Shown: positions 20,529-29,582, counted from the stretch's first letter. The stretch is DNA of 64,000 nucleotides from Stenotrophomonas sp. MYb238 (GCF_009496535.1 NZ_WIDL01000020.1:19813-83812); one strand, 5' to 3'. Translations and numbers: made by a program. Notes: a model not told the origin generated them from the letters alone.

Positions 20529-21533
20529 GTGCCGCACCCCAACCGCCCGATCGACATCCTGCTGAGCCCGACGACCCTGATCGCCGTGGTCCTGGCCGGC
20601 GAGGCGCTGGCCGCCCTGCTCGCCCTGTCGCCGGCACCGGTGGACGACCGCCTGGTGTTGTTCGGCCTGATGTCGCTGGGAATCCAGTGGGCGACGCTGG
20701 GCACGCTGGCGGCGGCCCATGCGCTGCGCCCCGCCCTGGGCCGCCTGCAGCCGCAGGCGCTGGCCTGGGTATGCCTGGGCATGCTGCTGGTCATGACCCT
20801 CCTGGTCGCCCTGGTGTCCTGGAAGCTGGTGAGCTTCCGCCACGCGCCGGGCGACCATGCCGGCGCCGTCTTCCTTCTTCGCGCCCTGGCGCTGGCACTG
20901 GTGGCGGGCCTGCTGGTGCTGCTCGCCTTCCAGAACCACTGGCGCGCGCGGCAACTGGTCCTGCGCGCCAAGCAGGCGGAACTGGATGCGCTGCAGGCGC
21001 GCATCCATCCCCACTTCCTGTTCAACACGCTCAACACCGGCGCCGCGCTCGTGCACCAGCAACCGGAAAAGGCCGAGGAGCTGTTGCTGGACCTGGCGGA
21101 CCTGTTCCGTGCCGCGCTGACCGGCTCGCGCCGGATTCCGCTGCGGGAGGAACTGGAGCTCGCCCGCCGCTATGCCGGCATCGAGCAGTTGCGTTTCGGC
21201 GCGCGCATGCGGCTGGAATGGCAGGTGCCCGAAGCACTGCCCGACCTGGAGGTACCGATCCTGTCGATCCAGCCGCTGGTCGAGAACGCCATCCATCACG
21301 GGGTGGAACCTTCGCCGGGCCCATGCACGCTGCGGATCGCCATCCAGCCGGAGGGCGGGGGCGTACGCATCACGGTCAGCAACGACCTGCCTCCGACGCC
21401 CGCCACCGCCCACCGGGGACACCACGTGGGCCTGCAGGCGCTGCGCGCTCGCATCCAGGCGATGGGCGGCGATGTCCAGACGCAGGTCGCGGACGACCGT
21501 TACCTGGCATCGATGGTGGTACCGGGCCCATGA
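20529..21533 (+). CDS. LytS/AlgZ(FimS)-type sensor histidine kinase
   Basis: This 334-residue inner-membrane kinase has four predicted helices (about 13-35, 42-64, 79-100, 113-134) and little periplasmic sequence. The His_kinase domain carries ARIHPHFLFNTLNT with His162 as phosphoacceptor, and the N-box LVENAIHHG near 250. The start is GTG at 20529 with AGGAAGG in front; a TATGAT box lies at 20496-20501. In Pseudomonas the homologous FimS/AlgR pair activates the fimU-pilVWXY1E operon; here the kinase is divergent from just that operon. No response-regulator gene follows, which is unusual. Confidence 0.88.
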   Translation: MPHPNRPIDILLSPTTLIAVVLAGEALAALLALSPAPVDDRLVLFGLMSLGIQWATLGTLAAAHALRPALGRLQPQALAWVCLGMLLVMTLLVALVSWKLVSFRHAPGDHAGAVFLLRALALALVAGLLVLLAFQNHWRARQLVLRAKQAELDALQARIHPHFLFNTLNTGAALVHQQPEKAEELLLDLADLFRAALTGSRRIPLREELELARRYAGIEQLRFGARMRLEWQVPEALPDLEVPILSIQPLVENAIHHGVEPSPGPCTLRIAIQPEGGGVRITVSNDLPPTPATAHRGHHVGLQALRARIQAMGGDVQTQVADDRYLASMVVPGP

Positions 21534-21574
21534 CCGCCCGGCTACGCCCCGCGGTGCAGATGCCCCCGGATTGA
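21530..21574 (+). pseudogene. 14-codon frame where algR would start
   Basis: ATG at 21530 overlaps the kinase stop (ATGA), exactly as a co-translated response regulator would, but the frame ends after 14 codons (MTARLRPAVQMPPD). The rest of the gap to 21692 shows no receiver or LytTR sequence. It could be the stub left by loss of an algR-like gene, or chance. Confidence 0.25.
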
Positions 21575-21692
21575 ACGACCCACCAAGGCATGTCCGGCAG
21601 GCGATGCCTGCAATGGCAGTGCGGAAAGGGCACGGGAGCCGGACGCCGGCCCGGGAACGGCGGCCGGCGTCAAACCCTGTAGCGTCCGAACC

Positions 21693-23087
21693 TCAGGTCA
21701 CGACCCGGTAGCAGGGGTGGTACTCGCCGGAAATCTTCATGCGCCGCTGCTCGACGAAGGCCCGCAGCAGCGCATCCAGCGCCTGCATCATGTCCGGGTC
21801 GCCATGGATCACGAACGGTCCGAACTGCTCGATCCGCTGCATGCTGTCCTCCTTGACGTTGCCGGCGACGATGCCCGAGAACGCGCGCCGCAGATCGGCC
21901 GCCAGTTCCGGCGCCGGACGCCCGTGGTGCAGGTCCAGCGCGGCCATCGCCTCGTGCGTCGGCACGAACGGCTGCTGGTACTCGCTCGGGATCTCCACCG
22001 ACCAGTTGAAGAAGAACGAATCCTTGTGCGCCAGCCGGTACTCGCGCACGCGCTTGATGCCCTGCGCCATGCGGCGGGCCACGGCGACGGGATCGCCGAT
22101 GATGATCTCGTAGCGGCTGGCCGCCTCCTCGCCCAGGGTCATGCGTATGAACTGGTCGATCTGCTCGAAGTACGGCGCGGCGATGGTCGGGCCGCTGAGG
22201 ATCAGCGGGAACGGCAGCGCCTTGTTCTCCTCGCGCAGCAGGATGCCCAGCAGGTACAGGATCTCCTCGGCGGTACCGACGCCGCCCGGGAAGACGATGA
22301 TGCCGTGGCCCATGCGCACGAACGCCTCCAGGCGTTTCTCGATGTCCGGCATGATCACCAAGTGGTTCACGATCGGGTTCGGCGATTCGGCAGCGATGAT
22401 GCCCGGCTCGGTGATGCCGATGTAGCGCGTATTGATCCTGCGCTGCTTGGCGTGGGCGATGGTCGCGCCCTTCATCGGCCCCTTCATCGCGCCCGGCCCG
22501 CAGCCGGTGCAGATGTCCAGGCCGCGCAATCCCAGCTCGTAGCCCACCTGCTTGGTGTACAGGTACTCGTCGCGGGAAATCGAATGGCCGCCCCAGCACA
22601 CCACCAGGTTCGGCTCGCTCGGCTGCAGGATGCGGGCGTTGCGCAGCACGCCGAACACCGCGTTGGTGATGCCTTCGGGCGTTTCCAGGTCGGAGGCGTA
22701 CTCCGGCCCCAGCTCGATGGCCATGTAGGCCAGGTCGCGCACCACGGAGAACAGCAGCTCGGCGATGCCGCGGATGATCTCGCCGTCGACGAAGGCCATC
22801 GCCGGCGCGTTGCTCAGGTCGATGCGGACGCCGCGGTCCTGTTGGGCGACCTGGATGTCGAAATCCGGGTACAGGTCGCGCGCGGCGCGCGGATCGTCCG
22901 AGGCGCTGCCGCTGGTGAGCACCGCCAGCGCGCAGCGCCGCAGCAGCTCGTGCATGCCGCCGCTGGAGGCATCGCGCAGGCGCGCCACTTCCGCCCGCGA
23001 CAGCACGTCCAGCCCGCCGCGCGGGTAGATCCGCGCGTCCTGCACCGGCAGCGCCCGCGCCACCGCTTCTTTCGTCATTTCCATCAT
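21693..23087 (-). CDS. ppnN: Pyrimidine/purine nucleotide 5'-monophosphate nucleosidase (PpnN)
   Basis: This 464-residue cytosolic enzyme splits nucleoside monophosphates to base plus ribose 5-phosphate, and in E. coli it is tuned by (p)ppGpp. The central Rossmann LOG domain has GPGAMKGPMKGA near residue 218 and PGGVGTAEEILYLLG near 290, the PGGxGTxxE signature. N- and C-terminal extensions match the PpnN/YgdH family rather than the small cytokinin-type LOG proteins. ATG at 23087 (MMEMTKEAV) gives near-family length; ATG at 23078 is an alternative. Confidence 0.92.
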   Translation of the reverse strand: MMEMTKEAVARALPVQDARIYPRGGLDVLSRAEVARLRDASSGGMHELLRRCALAVLTSGSASDDPRAARDLYPDFDIQVAQQDRGVRIDLSNAPAMAFVDGEIIRGIAELLFSVVRDLAYMAIELGPEYASDLETPEGITNAVFGVLRNARILQPSEPNLVVCWGGHSISRDEYLYTKQVGYELGLRGLDICTGCGPGAMKGPMKGATIAHAKQRRINTRYIGITEPGIIAAESPNPIVNHLVIMPDIEKRLEAFVRMGHGIIVFPGGVGTAEEILYLLGILLREENKALPFPLILSGPTIAAPYFEQIDQFIRMTLGEEAASRYEIIIGDPVAVARRMAQGIKRVREYRLAHKDSFFFNWSVEIPSEYQQPFVPTHEAMAALDLHHGRPAPELAADLRRAFSGIVAGNVKEDSMQRIEQFGPFVIHGDPDMMQALDALLRAFVEQRRMKISGEYHPCYRVVT

Positions 23088-23130
23088 CGGTTCCGTCTTC
23101 ACAGTTGGTCGAATGTAGCGCTGCCCCCAT

Positions 23131-23168
23131 GAAAAGGAAAACGGCCGGGTTGCCCCGGCCGTTTCCTT
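23131..23168 (-). terminator. Terminator of the TonB-dependent receptor gene
   Basis: Leftward reading gives AACGGCCGGGG-CAA-CCCGGCCGTT followed by TTCCTTTTC, 25 bases after the receptor stop codon. Confidence 0.8.
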
Positions 23169-23192
23169 GTCCAGCACTGATCCGTCAGGGCA

Positions 23193-26100
23193 TCAGAACT
23201 TGTACTTCAGGCTCAGCATCATCGACCAGCGCGACACCGCGGTGTTGCCCTTGTCGTTGTTGTTTTCCTGGATCTGCGAGTTGTCGGTGGAACCGGTGAA
23301 GTTGTAGACGTACTTGCCGGTTGCCGGGTCGATGCCCGCATAGTTGGCGATGCGGCGGGTCGAGTAGAAGCCGTAGTCGTCGATCAGGCCCCACTTCTTG
23401 TTGAGCAGGTTGCCGATGTTCATGATGTCCAGCGCCAGCTCGGTCTTGTGGCCCTTGAAGAAGCCCGGCAGTTCCTGGCTCAGGCGCACGTCGAAGCTGT
23501 TGACCCACTTGGCGCGGTGCGCGTTGGCCGGCACGACCTGGCCCGCATAGCCCGCCAGTTCCGGGGTCTTCTCCAGCCAGTCGAAGAACGCCTTCTCCAT
23601 GTCCGCGCCGCCGGTCCACAGCACGTCGCCGTAGCCCTTCGGCACGTAGAACAGGTCGTTGGTCGCCGCGCCGTCGCCGTTGGCGTCGTTGTAGAAGATG
23701 TAGCTGTACGGACGACCCGAACGGCCTTCATAGAACAGGCCCACGCGGGTGGAGTAGTCGCCGAAGAAGGCGTGCTTCCATTCCACGGTGCCGGTCACGC
23801 GGTCCTTGATCGCATAGCGCGAGTCGTAGGCCACGTTTTCGTTGGCCTGGTAGATCAGCGTGTTGTTCCAGTTCGAGGTGTTCTGCGAGCTGGTCAGCGG
23901 GCTGACTTCCTTGGCGGCGGTATAGGTGTAACCCAGCGACCAGCCCCAATGCTCGCCCATCGGCCGGCTCAGCGCGAAGGTGGCCTGGGTGCTGCGGCCC
24001 TTGTCGGTATTGCGGAGCAGCAGCACGTCGCCGATGTCGCCCGGACGGTTGCCCTTCACATCCGGGCACAGGCCTGCGGTGACCTGGGCGGGGGTACAGG
24101 TGTTGCCCTTGATCTTGCCGATTTCCATACCGTACTTGCCGGCATTGCGCGGGTCGCGGCCTGCGGCGTTCCAGTAGTTGTCGCGATCGTCCTGGGTGCC
24201 GGTGAACGTCGGATCCATCACGTCCAGACGCTCGAAGTACAGCGCATCCTTGACCTTGGTGACCAGCAGTTCGGCCGAAGCTGTGATGCCGTACCACGGC
24301 AGTTCGTGGTCGAACGCCAGGTTGGCCTTCCACACCGACGGCAGGCGCGTGCCCGGCTCGATGATGTCCACGTTCTGGCGGGCCGAACCCGGGGTCAGGC
24401 CGTCGGTCGAAGGCGGCAGGTTCATGTCGAACGCCGGTGCCTGGCCGCCCTTGAGGTCGTACTCGACGTAGTTCAGGCCGGTGTTCTGGTAGGCACCGGC
24501 CAGCCACACGTTCGGGGCCGCGCCGCCGAACAGGCCCACGCCGCCGCGCAGCTGGGTCGGGCGATCCGAGTCGAAGGTGTAGTTGAAGCCCACGCGCGGC
24601 TGCACCAGCTTGCGGTCCGGCAGCACCGTGTTGTTATAGCCGTACAGCTGCTCGATGCGCGGGTTGTACAACTTCTGGTTGCTGAAGTCCGGCATGTCGA
24701 TGCGCACGCCGTACATCAGGCTCAGGTTGTAGTTGACCGCCCAGGTGTCCTGCAGGAACACGCCGGCATTCTTCAGCGTGAACTCGGCCGGGATGTCGCT
24801 GTAGCTGCCGCCGTTCGGGCGCGGAGCACGCAGCTGGTACTGGTTCACCTTGCCGTTGAGGAAGTCTTCCAGGTTGCTGAAGACGTAAACGCCATTCAGG
24901 TTGCGGCCGTAGAAGTTCATCAGGTCGTTCTTCGAGTAATCGAAGCCGAACTTGACGGTGTGGTCGCCGATGTACCAGTTCGCGGCACCGAAGGCGCTCA
25001 GCTCCTTCGACTCGACGATGTTGACGTGCGTGTTCTGCTCGGTGCCGAACAGCAGGCCGGAGGTGCTGGAGCCGAAGCCGTTGATGCGAACCTGCGGCAT
25101 GTTGACCGACGGCACGCGCGAGGCGTTGTAGTCCTTGTGCGAGACCTTGAACTCGGTGGAGAAGTTGTCGCTCCAGTCGGAGAACAGTTCGCCCATCCAG
25201 GTTTCATAGGTCTTGGGCTGCGCGTACCAGTGGCTGCTCAGCGAAACCGAGCTGGAGGACATGCCCGGGAAACGCATGACGCTCTGCTCCATCTTGTTGT
25301 AGCGCAGCGCCGCACGGTGGTTCTCGTTGATGTTCCAGTCCAGCTTGACCGCGTATTCCTCGATCTCGGTCTTGTTGTCCGGAGCCGACAGTCCGCCGAT
25401 GTCATAGCCCTTGTTGGACATGAACTCCTGGACCTTCTTGATGTCGGCGTCGGTGATGCTGCCCTTGCCGTACAGCGTGTCGCTCAGGGCCACGCCCGGC
25501 GCCGAACGCTCGTACTTCTCGTAGTTGGCGAAGAAGAACAGCTTGTCCTTGACGATCGGGCCGCCGAAGGTCAGGCCATAGGTCTTCTCGTCCTCGAAGC
25601 CGTTGAAGTCGCCCTTGTCGGCGGCGAGGCGGCGGCGGACCATGTCGTCCTTGTTGCGGTACGAACCATAGACCGTGCCGTGGAACTCGTTGGTGCCCGA
25701 CTTGGTCACGGCGTTGATCACCGCGCCGGTGCCGCCGTAGATGGTGGTGTCGTAGTTGGCCAGGTCGATGTTGATTTCCTGGATGGCGTCCATCGACACC
25801 GGCTGGCGCTCGGTCGGCAGGTTGTTGGACTCCAGGCCGAACGGATCGCCGGCGCCGATGCCGTCGATGCGGATGGCGTTGAAGCGGGTGTTCTGGCCAC
25901 CGGCCGAGATCGCGCCGTCGGCCTTGCTGACCTGGGAGATGCGCGGATCCAGGCGGATGTAGTCCTGGATGTTGCGGTTGGCCGACGGCAGCGCGTCCAT
26001 CGTCTCGCGGGTCACGTTGGAACCGGTGCCCATCTTGTTGGCGCTGAACAGGTCGGAACCTGCCACCATCGCGGCCACCACGTCCACGCCCTGCAGGGTC

Positions 26101-26453
26101 GTCACGTCGCCGGCAAGCGCGGCGTTGACGGTGTTCACCTGGTTCAGGTTGAGATACACACCCTCTTCGGTCTTGGTGCCTTCACCCGGCTTGGTCACGG
26201 TGATCGTGTACGGACCGCCCACGCGCAGGCCGCGCGCGTTGTAACGGCCCGACGCGTCGGTGGTGGCGCGGCTGGTCGTGCCCGACTCGACGTGGGTGAT
26301 GGTGACTTCGGCACCGGCCACCGGCGAACCGCCGTTGTTGGTGACCAGGCCGCCGACGCCGGCGGAAGTGCTCTGTGCGAAAGCCGGCGCGGCCGCGAGA
26401 GCGGCAACGAGACCAAGGGCAAGCTTGGACATCCGGATGCGAGGGTGGTTCAT
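23193..26453 (-). CDS. Oar-like TonB-dependent outer-membrane receptor
   Basis: This 1086-residue outer-membrane protein has a signal peptide ending at Ala26 (PAFAQ). Residues 29-115 form a carboxypeptidase-regulatory-like beta sandwich (GGSPVAGAEVTITHVESG). A plug domain follows (about 120-260), then a large barrel ending in ...LSLKYKF with terminal phenylalanine, the outer-membrane insertion signal. This architecture is the Oar/OmpA-related TonB receptor type abundant in Xanthomonadaceae. The substrate is unknown; no linked transporter genes hint at one. A second start (MSKLALGL) seven codons in is possible. Confidence 0.9.
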   Translation of the reverse strand: MNHPRIRMSKLALGLVAALAAAPAFAQSTSAGVGGLVTNNGGSPVAGAEVTITHVESGTTSRATTDASGRYNARGLRVGGPYTITVTKPGEGTKTEEGVYLNLNQVNTVNAALAGDVTTLQGVDVVAAMVAGSDLFSANKMGTGSNVTRETMDALPSANRNIQDYIRLDPRISQVSKADGAISAGGQNTRFNAIRIDGIGAGDPFGLESNNLPTERQPVSMDAIQEINIDLANYDTTIYGGTGAVINAVTKSGTNEFHGTVYGSYRNKDDMVRRRLAADKGDFNGFEDEKTYGLTFGGPIVKDKLFFFANYEKYERSAPGVALSDTLYGKGSITDADIKKVQEFMSNKGYDIGGLSAPDNKTEIEEYAVKLDWNINENHRAALRYNKMEQSVMRFPGMSSSSVSLSSHWYAQPKTYETWMGELFSDWSDNFSTEFKVSHKDYNASRVPSVNMPQVRINGFGSSTSGLLFGTEQNTHVNIVESKELSAFGAANWYIGDHTVKFGFDYSKNDLMNFYGRNLNGVYVFSNLEDFLNGKVNQYQLRAPRPNGGSYSDIPAEFTLKNAGVFLQDTWAVNYNLSLMYGVRIDMPDFSNQKLYNPRIEQLYGYNNTVLPDRKLVQPRVGFNYTFDSDRPTQLRGGVGLFGGAAPNVWLAGAYQNTGLNYVEYDLKGGQAPAFDMNLPPSTDGLTPGSARQNVDIIEPGTRLPSVWKANLAFDHELPWYGITASAELLVTKVKDALYFERLDVMDPTFTGTQDDRDNYWNAAGRDPRNAGKYGMEIGKIKGNTCTPAQVTAGLCPDVKGNRPGDIGDVLLLRNTDKGRSTQATFALSRPMGEHWGWSLGYTYTAAKEVSPLTSSQNTSNWNNTLIYQANENVAYDSRYAIKDRVTGTVEWKHAFFGDYSTRVGLFYEGRSGRPYSYIFYNDANGDGAATNDLFYVPKGYGDVLWTGGADMEKAFFDWLEKTPELAGYAGQVVPANAHRAKWVNSFDVRLSQELPGFFKGHKTELALDIMNIGNLLNKKWGLIDDYGFYSTRRIANYAGIDPATGKYVYNFTGSTDNSQIQENNNDKGNTAVSRWSMMLSLKYKF

Positions 26454-26667
26454 TGGGTAGCCTCGATACGAGTTGGCGATTGGGAAAAAACGCGATCCAT
26501 CAGCCCCGGGGCCACCGGGCGCCTGATCGGCTTGAATCTGGGGGTACCTTCCGCGGCGGTTACATGCGCAACGGTTAAGATAAGGTTAACACGGTAAGCG
26601 TCGAATATGACCGTAGCAAGACAGCGATCTTGCAGCGCAACAAAACCAGAACAATCGAATCAATGAC
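26454..26667. other. AT-richer spacer between receptor and marC
   Basis: This 214-base region contains GTTAAGATAAGGTTAAC (26573-26589), an imperfect palindrome upstream of the receptor gene. It stands out from the GC-rich surroundings and may be the receptor's control region. No gene or clear promoter pair was assigned. Confidence 0.35.
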
Positions 26668-27261
26668 TTATCGGATCGACGCCAGATAGACAGCGACGCC
26701 GTCCAGCAACATCTGCACGGAAATCGCGACGAGCAGCATGCCCATCAGGCGCTCCAGCGCGGTCAACGCACGAGCGCCGAGCAGCTTGTAAAGCAGCGTG
26801 GCCGACATCAGGATCGCCGCCGTCGCCCCCCAGGCCAGCAGCAGCGCAAGGCTCCATTCACCAAGCCGGTCCGGCTCGTTGCTGCCCATCAGCATGACCG
26901 CCGCCATCCCCGACGGGCCGGCCACCAGCGGGATCGCCATCGGCACAATGAAGGGCTCCCCGTCCGGCACCGCACCCATCAGCCCTTCCGGCCGCGGGAA
27001 GATCATGCGGATGCCGATCAGGAACAGCACGATGCCGCCGGCGATGGAAACCGATTCCTGGCGCAGGTGCATCAGCTCAAGCGCGTACTTGCCGCCCCAC
27101 AGAAAGGCCATCAGCACCGCCAGCGCGATCAGCAGTTCGCGCACCAGCACCACGCGCTGGCGCCGCGGCGCCAGGGGCTTGAGCAGGCTGAGAAATACCG
27201 GGATGTTGCCCAGCGGGTCCAGGATCAGGAACAGCAGCAGCGCGGCCGAAAGGACGGTCAC
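26668..27261 (-). CDS. MarC/UPF0056 family inner-membrane protein (YhgN-like)
   Basis: This 197-residue protein has six predicted membrane helices. The family signature FLILDPLGNIPVFLSLL lies at residues 11-27 and PLVAGPSGMAAVMLM near 110. MarC proteins were once tied to multiple antibiotic resistance, but that link was withdrawn and their function is unknown. The start is GTG at 27261, overlapping the upstream stop in GTGA; it is the last gene of grxD-SDR-marC. Confidence 0.9.
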   Translation of the reverse strand: MTVLSAALLLFLILDPLGNIPVFLSLLKPLAPRRQRVVLVRELLIALAVLMAFLWGGKYALELMHLRQESVSIAGGIVLFLIGIRMIFPRPEGLMGAVPDGEPFIVPMAIPLVAGPSGMAAVMLMGSNEPDRLGEWSLALLLAWGATAAILMSATLLYKLLGARALTALERLMGMLLVAISVQMLLDGVAVYLASIR

Positions 27262-28016
27262 CCGTGCAGTTCCATCACCTTGCCGCGCCAGGCCGCTCCC
27301 TCGGCGGCCAGCAGTTGCACGCAGGCGTCGGCGCAGGCCGCCGGGTCGACCGGCGCGAAGTCGGTTTCATGGGTGAACGCGCGCGCGCGCAGCGGCGTGC
27401 GCATCGGCCTGGGCTGCAGCCCGCTGACCCGCACCGGGCTGTTGCGAAGTTCATGGTGCAAGGTGTCCAGCAGGCCGCGTAGACCGTACTGCGCCACGCC
27501 ATAGCCGCCCCAATAGGCCTGCCCGACCCGCTGCGGGTCGTCGAGCGCGAACACCACCGCCGCATCGTCGCGCTGGCGCAGCAGCGGCAGGCAGGCCTGG
27601 GTGAGCCAGGCGCGGGCGGTGAGGTTCACGTGAATGGCGCGGGCGAAGGCGGCCGGGTCGCCCAGGGCAAAAGGCGTCAAGCCGGCGAAGTCGGCCGCGC
27701 AGTGCAGCAGGCCATCCAGCCGGCCGACCTCGGACTCCAGGCGCGCGGCCAGTTCGGCGAAGTCGTCCGGGGAAGCGCCTTCCATGTCCAGCGGATACAG
27801 CAGCGGCTCGGGGCCGAGCGGCACCGCGCTGTCGTAGACGCGGTTGAGCTTGGCGATCTTGCGCCCGAGCAGCACCACGGTGGCGCCGGCGGCCGCGCAG
27901 GCCCGAGTCGCCGCCGCGCCGAGGCCCCCGGCCGCGCCGGTCACCAGCACGACCCGTCCCGCCAAGGCGCCTTCCGGCGCGGGATTGCCGGCCGCATTCA
28001 TCGACTGCGCGCTCAC
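27258..28016 (-). CDS. SDR-fold protein with altered active site
   Basis: This 252-residue Rossmann protein of the short-chain dehydrogenase family resembles YciK. The nucleotide motif VTGAAGGLGAAATRAC lies near residue 24. The active-site tyrosine is present (WGGYGVAQYGL), but the YxxxK lysine reads glutamine, and the usual catalytic serine position falls in FALDDPQ with no serine. It may therefore be inactive as a dehydrogenase, or use unusual chemistry. I use GTG at 28016 (GTGA overlap with the grxD stop); ATG at 28001 is an alternative, though neither has a strong ribosome site. Confidence 0.82.
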   Translation of the reverse strand: MSAQSMNAAGNPAPEGALAGRVVLVTGAAGGLGAAATRACAAAGATVVLLGRKIAKLNRVYDSAVPLGPEPLLYPLDMEGASPDDFAELAARLESEVGRLDGLLHCAADFAGLTPFALGDPAAFARAIHVNLTARAWLTQACLPLLRQRDDAAVVFALDDPQRVGQAYWGGYGVAQYGLRGLLDTLHHELRNSPVRVSGLQPRPMRTPLRARAFTHETDFAPVDPAACADACVQLLAAEGAAWRGKVMELHG

Positions 28017-28333
28017 GCCTGGCCCGCCTCGGCGACGATGCGCTTGAGCTCGCCGGACTCCAGCAGCTCCAGGATGATGTCGCAGCCTCCGATCAGTTCG
28101 CCGTGCATGAAGAACTGCGGGAACGTCGGCCAGTTGGAATAGCGCGGCAGGTTGGCGCGCACTTCCGGCAACTCGAGCACGTTGACGGTGCGCAGGTTGA
28201 CCGCCCCCGCGGCCAGCAGCGCCTGCACGGCGCGGCTGGAGAACCCGCACATCGGGTACTGCGGCGTCCCCTTCATGAACAGGACGAGGGGATGCTGCTC
28301 CACCTCCGCCTGGATTTGCTCCATCACCGCCAT
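28013..28333 (-). CDS. grxD: Monothiol glutaredoxin (Grx4 type)
   Basis: This 106-residue protein binds a [2Fe-2S] cluster with glutathione and delivers it to other proteins. The active site is CGFS (Cys29, PQYPMCGFSS), with the conserved WPTFPQFFMHGELIGGCDI block near 68-86 that binds glutathione. ATG at 28333 has GGGAG 7 bases before it. It is first in grxD-SDR-marC and divergent from the superoxide dismutase gene, fitting an iron/oxidative-stress context. Confidence 0.96.
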   Translation of the reverse strand: MAVMEQIQAEVEQHPLVLFMKGTPQYPMCGFSSRAVQALLAAGAVNLRTVNVLELPEVRANLPRYSNWPTFPQFFMHGELIGGCDIILELLESGELKRIVAEAGQA

Positions 28334-28453
28334 TGAATTCTCCCTGCTGCGGCGGAAGAAGGTCCGTCCGGTCGGATAGACTCTTCCTCCGTGGCTGCCG
28401 ATTGTAAGCCGAGCCGGCCGGCTCCCGGCGCCCTCGACCGAAAGAAACGGACC

Positions 28454-29029
28454 ATGCCCGTCGAACTGCCCGACCTGCCCTATCCCCGCGACGCCCTGCA
28501 GCCGCATTTCTCCGCTGCGACACTGGACCTGCACCACGGCCACCACCACGCCGATGTGGACGCGGTGAACGCCCGCATCGCCGGCACTGAGCTGGCCGAG
28601 CTGCCGCTGGAGGACATCGTCCGCCGCAGCCAGGGCAGCCTGTTCGAAGCCGCCGCCCAGGCCTGGAACCATGCCTTCTACTGGCAATGCCTGCATCCGC
28701 GGGCCAGCGGCGAGCCGCAGGGCGCGCTGGCCGAACGCATCGCCCGGCAGTTCGGCGACACGCAGAAACTGCGCGAGGAATTCAACCGCGCCGCGATGGC
28801 GCTGTTCGGCTCCGGCTGGGCGTGGCTGGTACAACACCCGGACGGCCGCCTGGCCATCGTCACCACCCGCAACGCGAACACGCCGCTGACCGGCGACAGC
28901 ACGCCGCTGCTGGCCTGCGACCTGTGGGAACACGCGTACTACACGGACTTCCAGAACGACCGCACGCGTTACCTGCAGTCGTTCTGGAAACTGGTGAACT
29001 GGGATTTTGTAGGCGCCCAGCTGCGCTGA
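28454..29029 (+). CDS. Iron-type superoxide dismutase, divergent (gateway Tyr missing)
   Basis: This 191-residue cytosolic enzyme of the Fe/Mn SOD family removes superoxide. All four metal ligands align: His27, His73 (AWNHAFYW), Asp156 and His160 (DLWEHAYY). Gln69 (AAQAWNH) marks the iron type. The helix carrying the first ligand is unusual: LHHGHHHADVDAV replaces the normal YHYGKHHxxYVxxLN, so the gateway tyrosine (Tyr34 in E. coli) is valine. That residue controls substrate access and product inhibition, so kinetics may differ. The start at 28454 (MPVELPDLPY) matches the family; an open frame upstream is not conserved sequence. Confidence 0.88.
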   Translation: MPVELPDLPYPRDALQPHFSAATLDLHHGHHHADVDAVNARIAGTELAELPLEDIVRRSQGSLFEAAAQAWNHAFYWQCLHPRASGEPQGALAERIARQFGDTQKLREEFNRAAMALFGSGWAWLVQHPDGRLAIVTTRNANTPLTGDSTPLLACDLWEHAYYTDFQNDRTRYLQSFWKLVNWDFVGAQLR

Positions 29030-29582
29030 GCGCCTTCCGGAAACCGACGGCATCGGCCATCGGCGAAAACCGGCATGAGCCACGCATGGAACTCCCCTGC
29101 CCGCAGCAGGCCGACCTCGCATTGCCACAGGTTCAGCCGTGCGCGGCCATCGCGCCCAGCACCGGATACACCAGCGCCGCACCGGCGTTGAGCGCCAGCG
29201 TTATATCGAGCACACCGACGATCCCTCGGCGGCTGACACCTTAGCTTCAACGCCGCGCCCACGTATGGTGATGCAGCGTCGCAACGGGGCACACCACAGC
29301 TAGCGCAACCAGTTCGCGGGGCCGCGGTCCAAATGCGCGGTCTGCGCGCCGGGGCCGCTCGGTGTCATGCGCGCTTACGCATAACGGGCGAAAGCCCGCC
29401 GGGTTCGCCAGTCCGGCGCTTTCATTCGCGACGGCGTCCATCCCAGCAAGGCGGCGATTCCGGCGGAAGGAACCCCAAGCCGCCATCACGCCTATCGCGC
29501 CGCTGCGCACATCGATGCATCGTTGCGTTGTCGATCCGCGACGGCGCCGGCCGGCGACCGGAAACACCGGTGGGAACGCCGG
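29030..29582. other. Long spacer between sod and purK
   Basis: About 550 bases without a convincing gene. The minus strand at 29133-29240 holds a coherent hydrophobic fragment (next entry). Open frames at 29247-29567 (minus) and 29333-29806 (plus) have no ribosome site or recognisable sequence. I see no tRNA or terminator here. Confidence 0.6.
29133..29240 (-). pseudogene. Possible C-terminal remnant of a small membrane protein
   Basis: Between two stops the minus strand reads GVSRRGIVGVLDITLALNAG followed by AALVYPVLGAMAAHG, a plausible membrane helix and tail. There is no start codon or ribosome site. It looks like the end of a decayed gene, but a short chance frame is possible in GC-rich DNA. 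Confidence 0.25.

Noticed and set aside
29247-29567. A 106-codon minus-strand frame in the sod-purK spacer
   Set aside because: No ribosome site, no recognisable sequence, and Arg-rich composition typical of chance frames.
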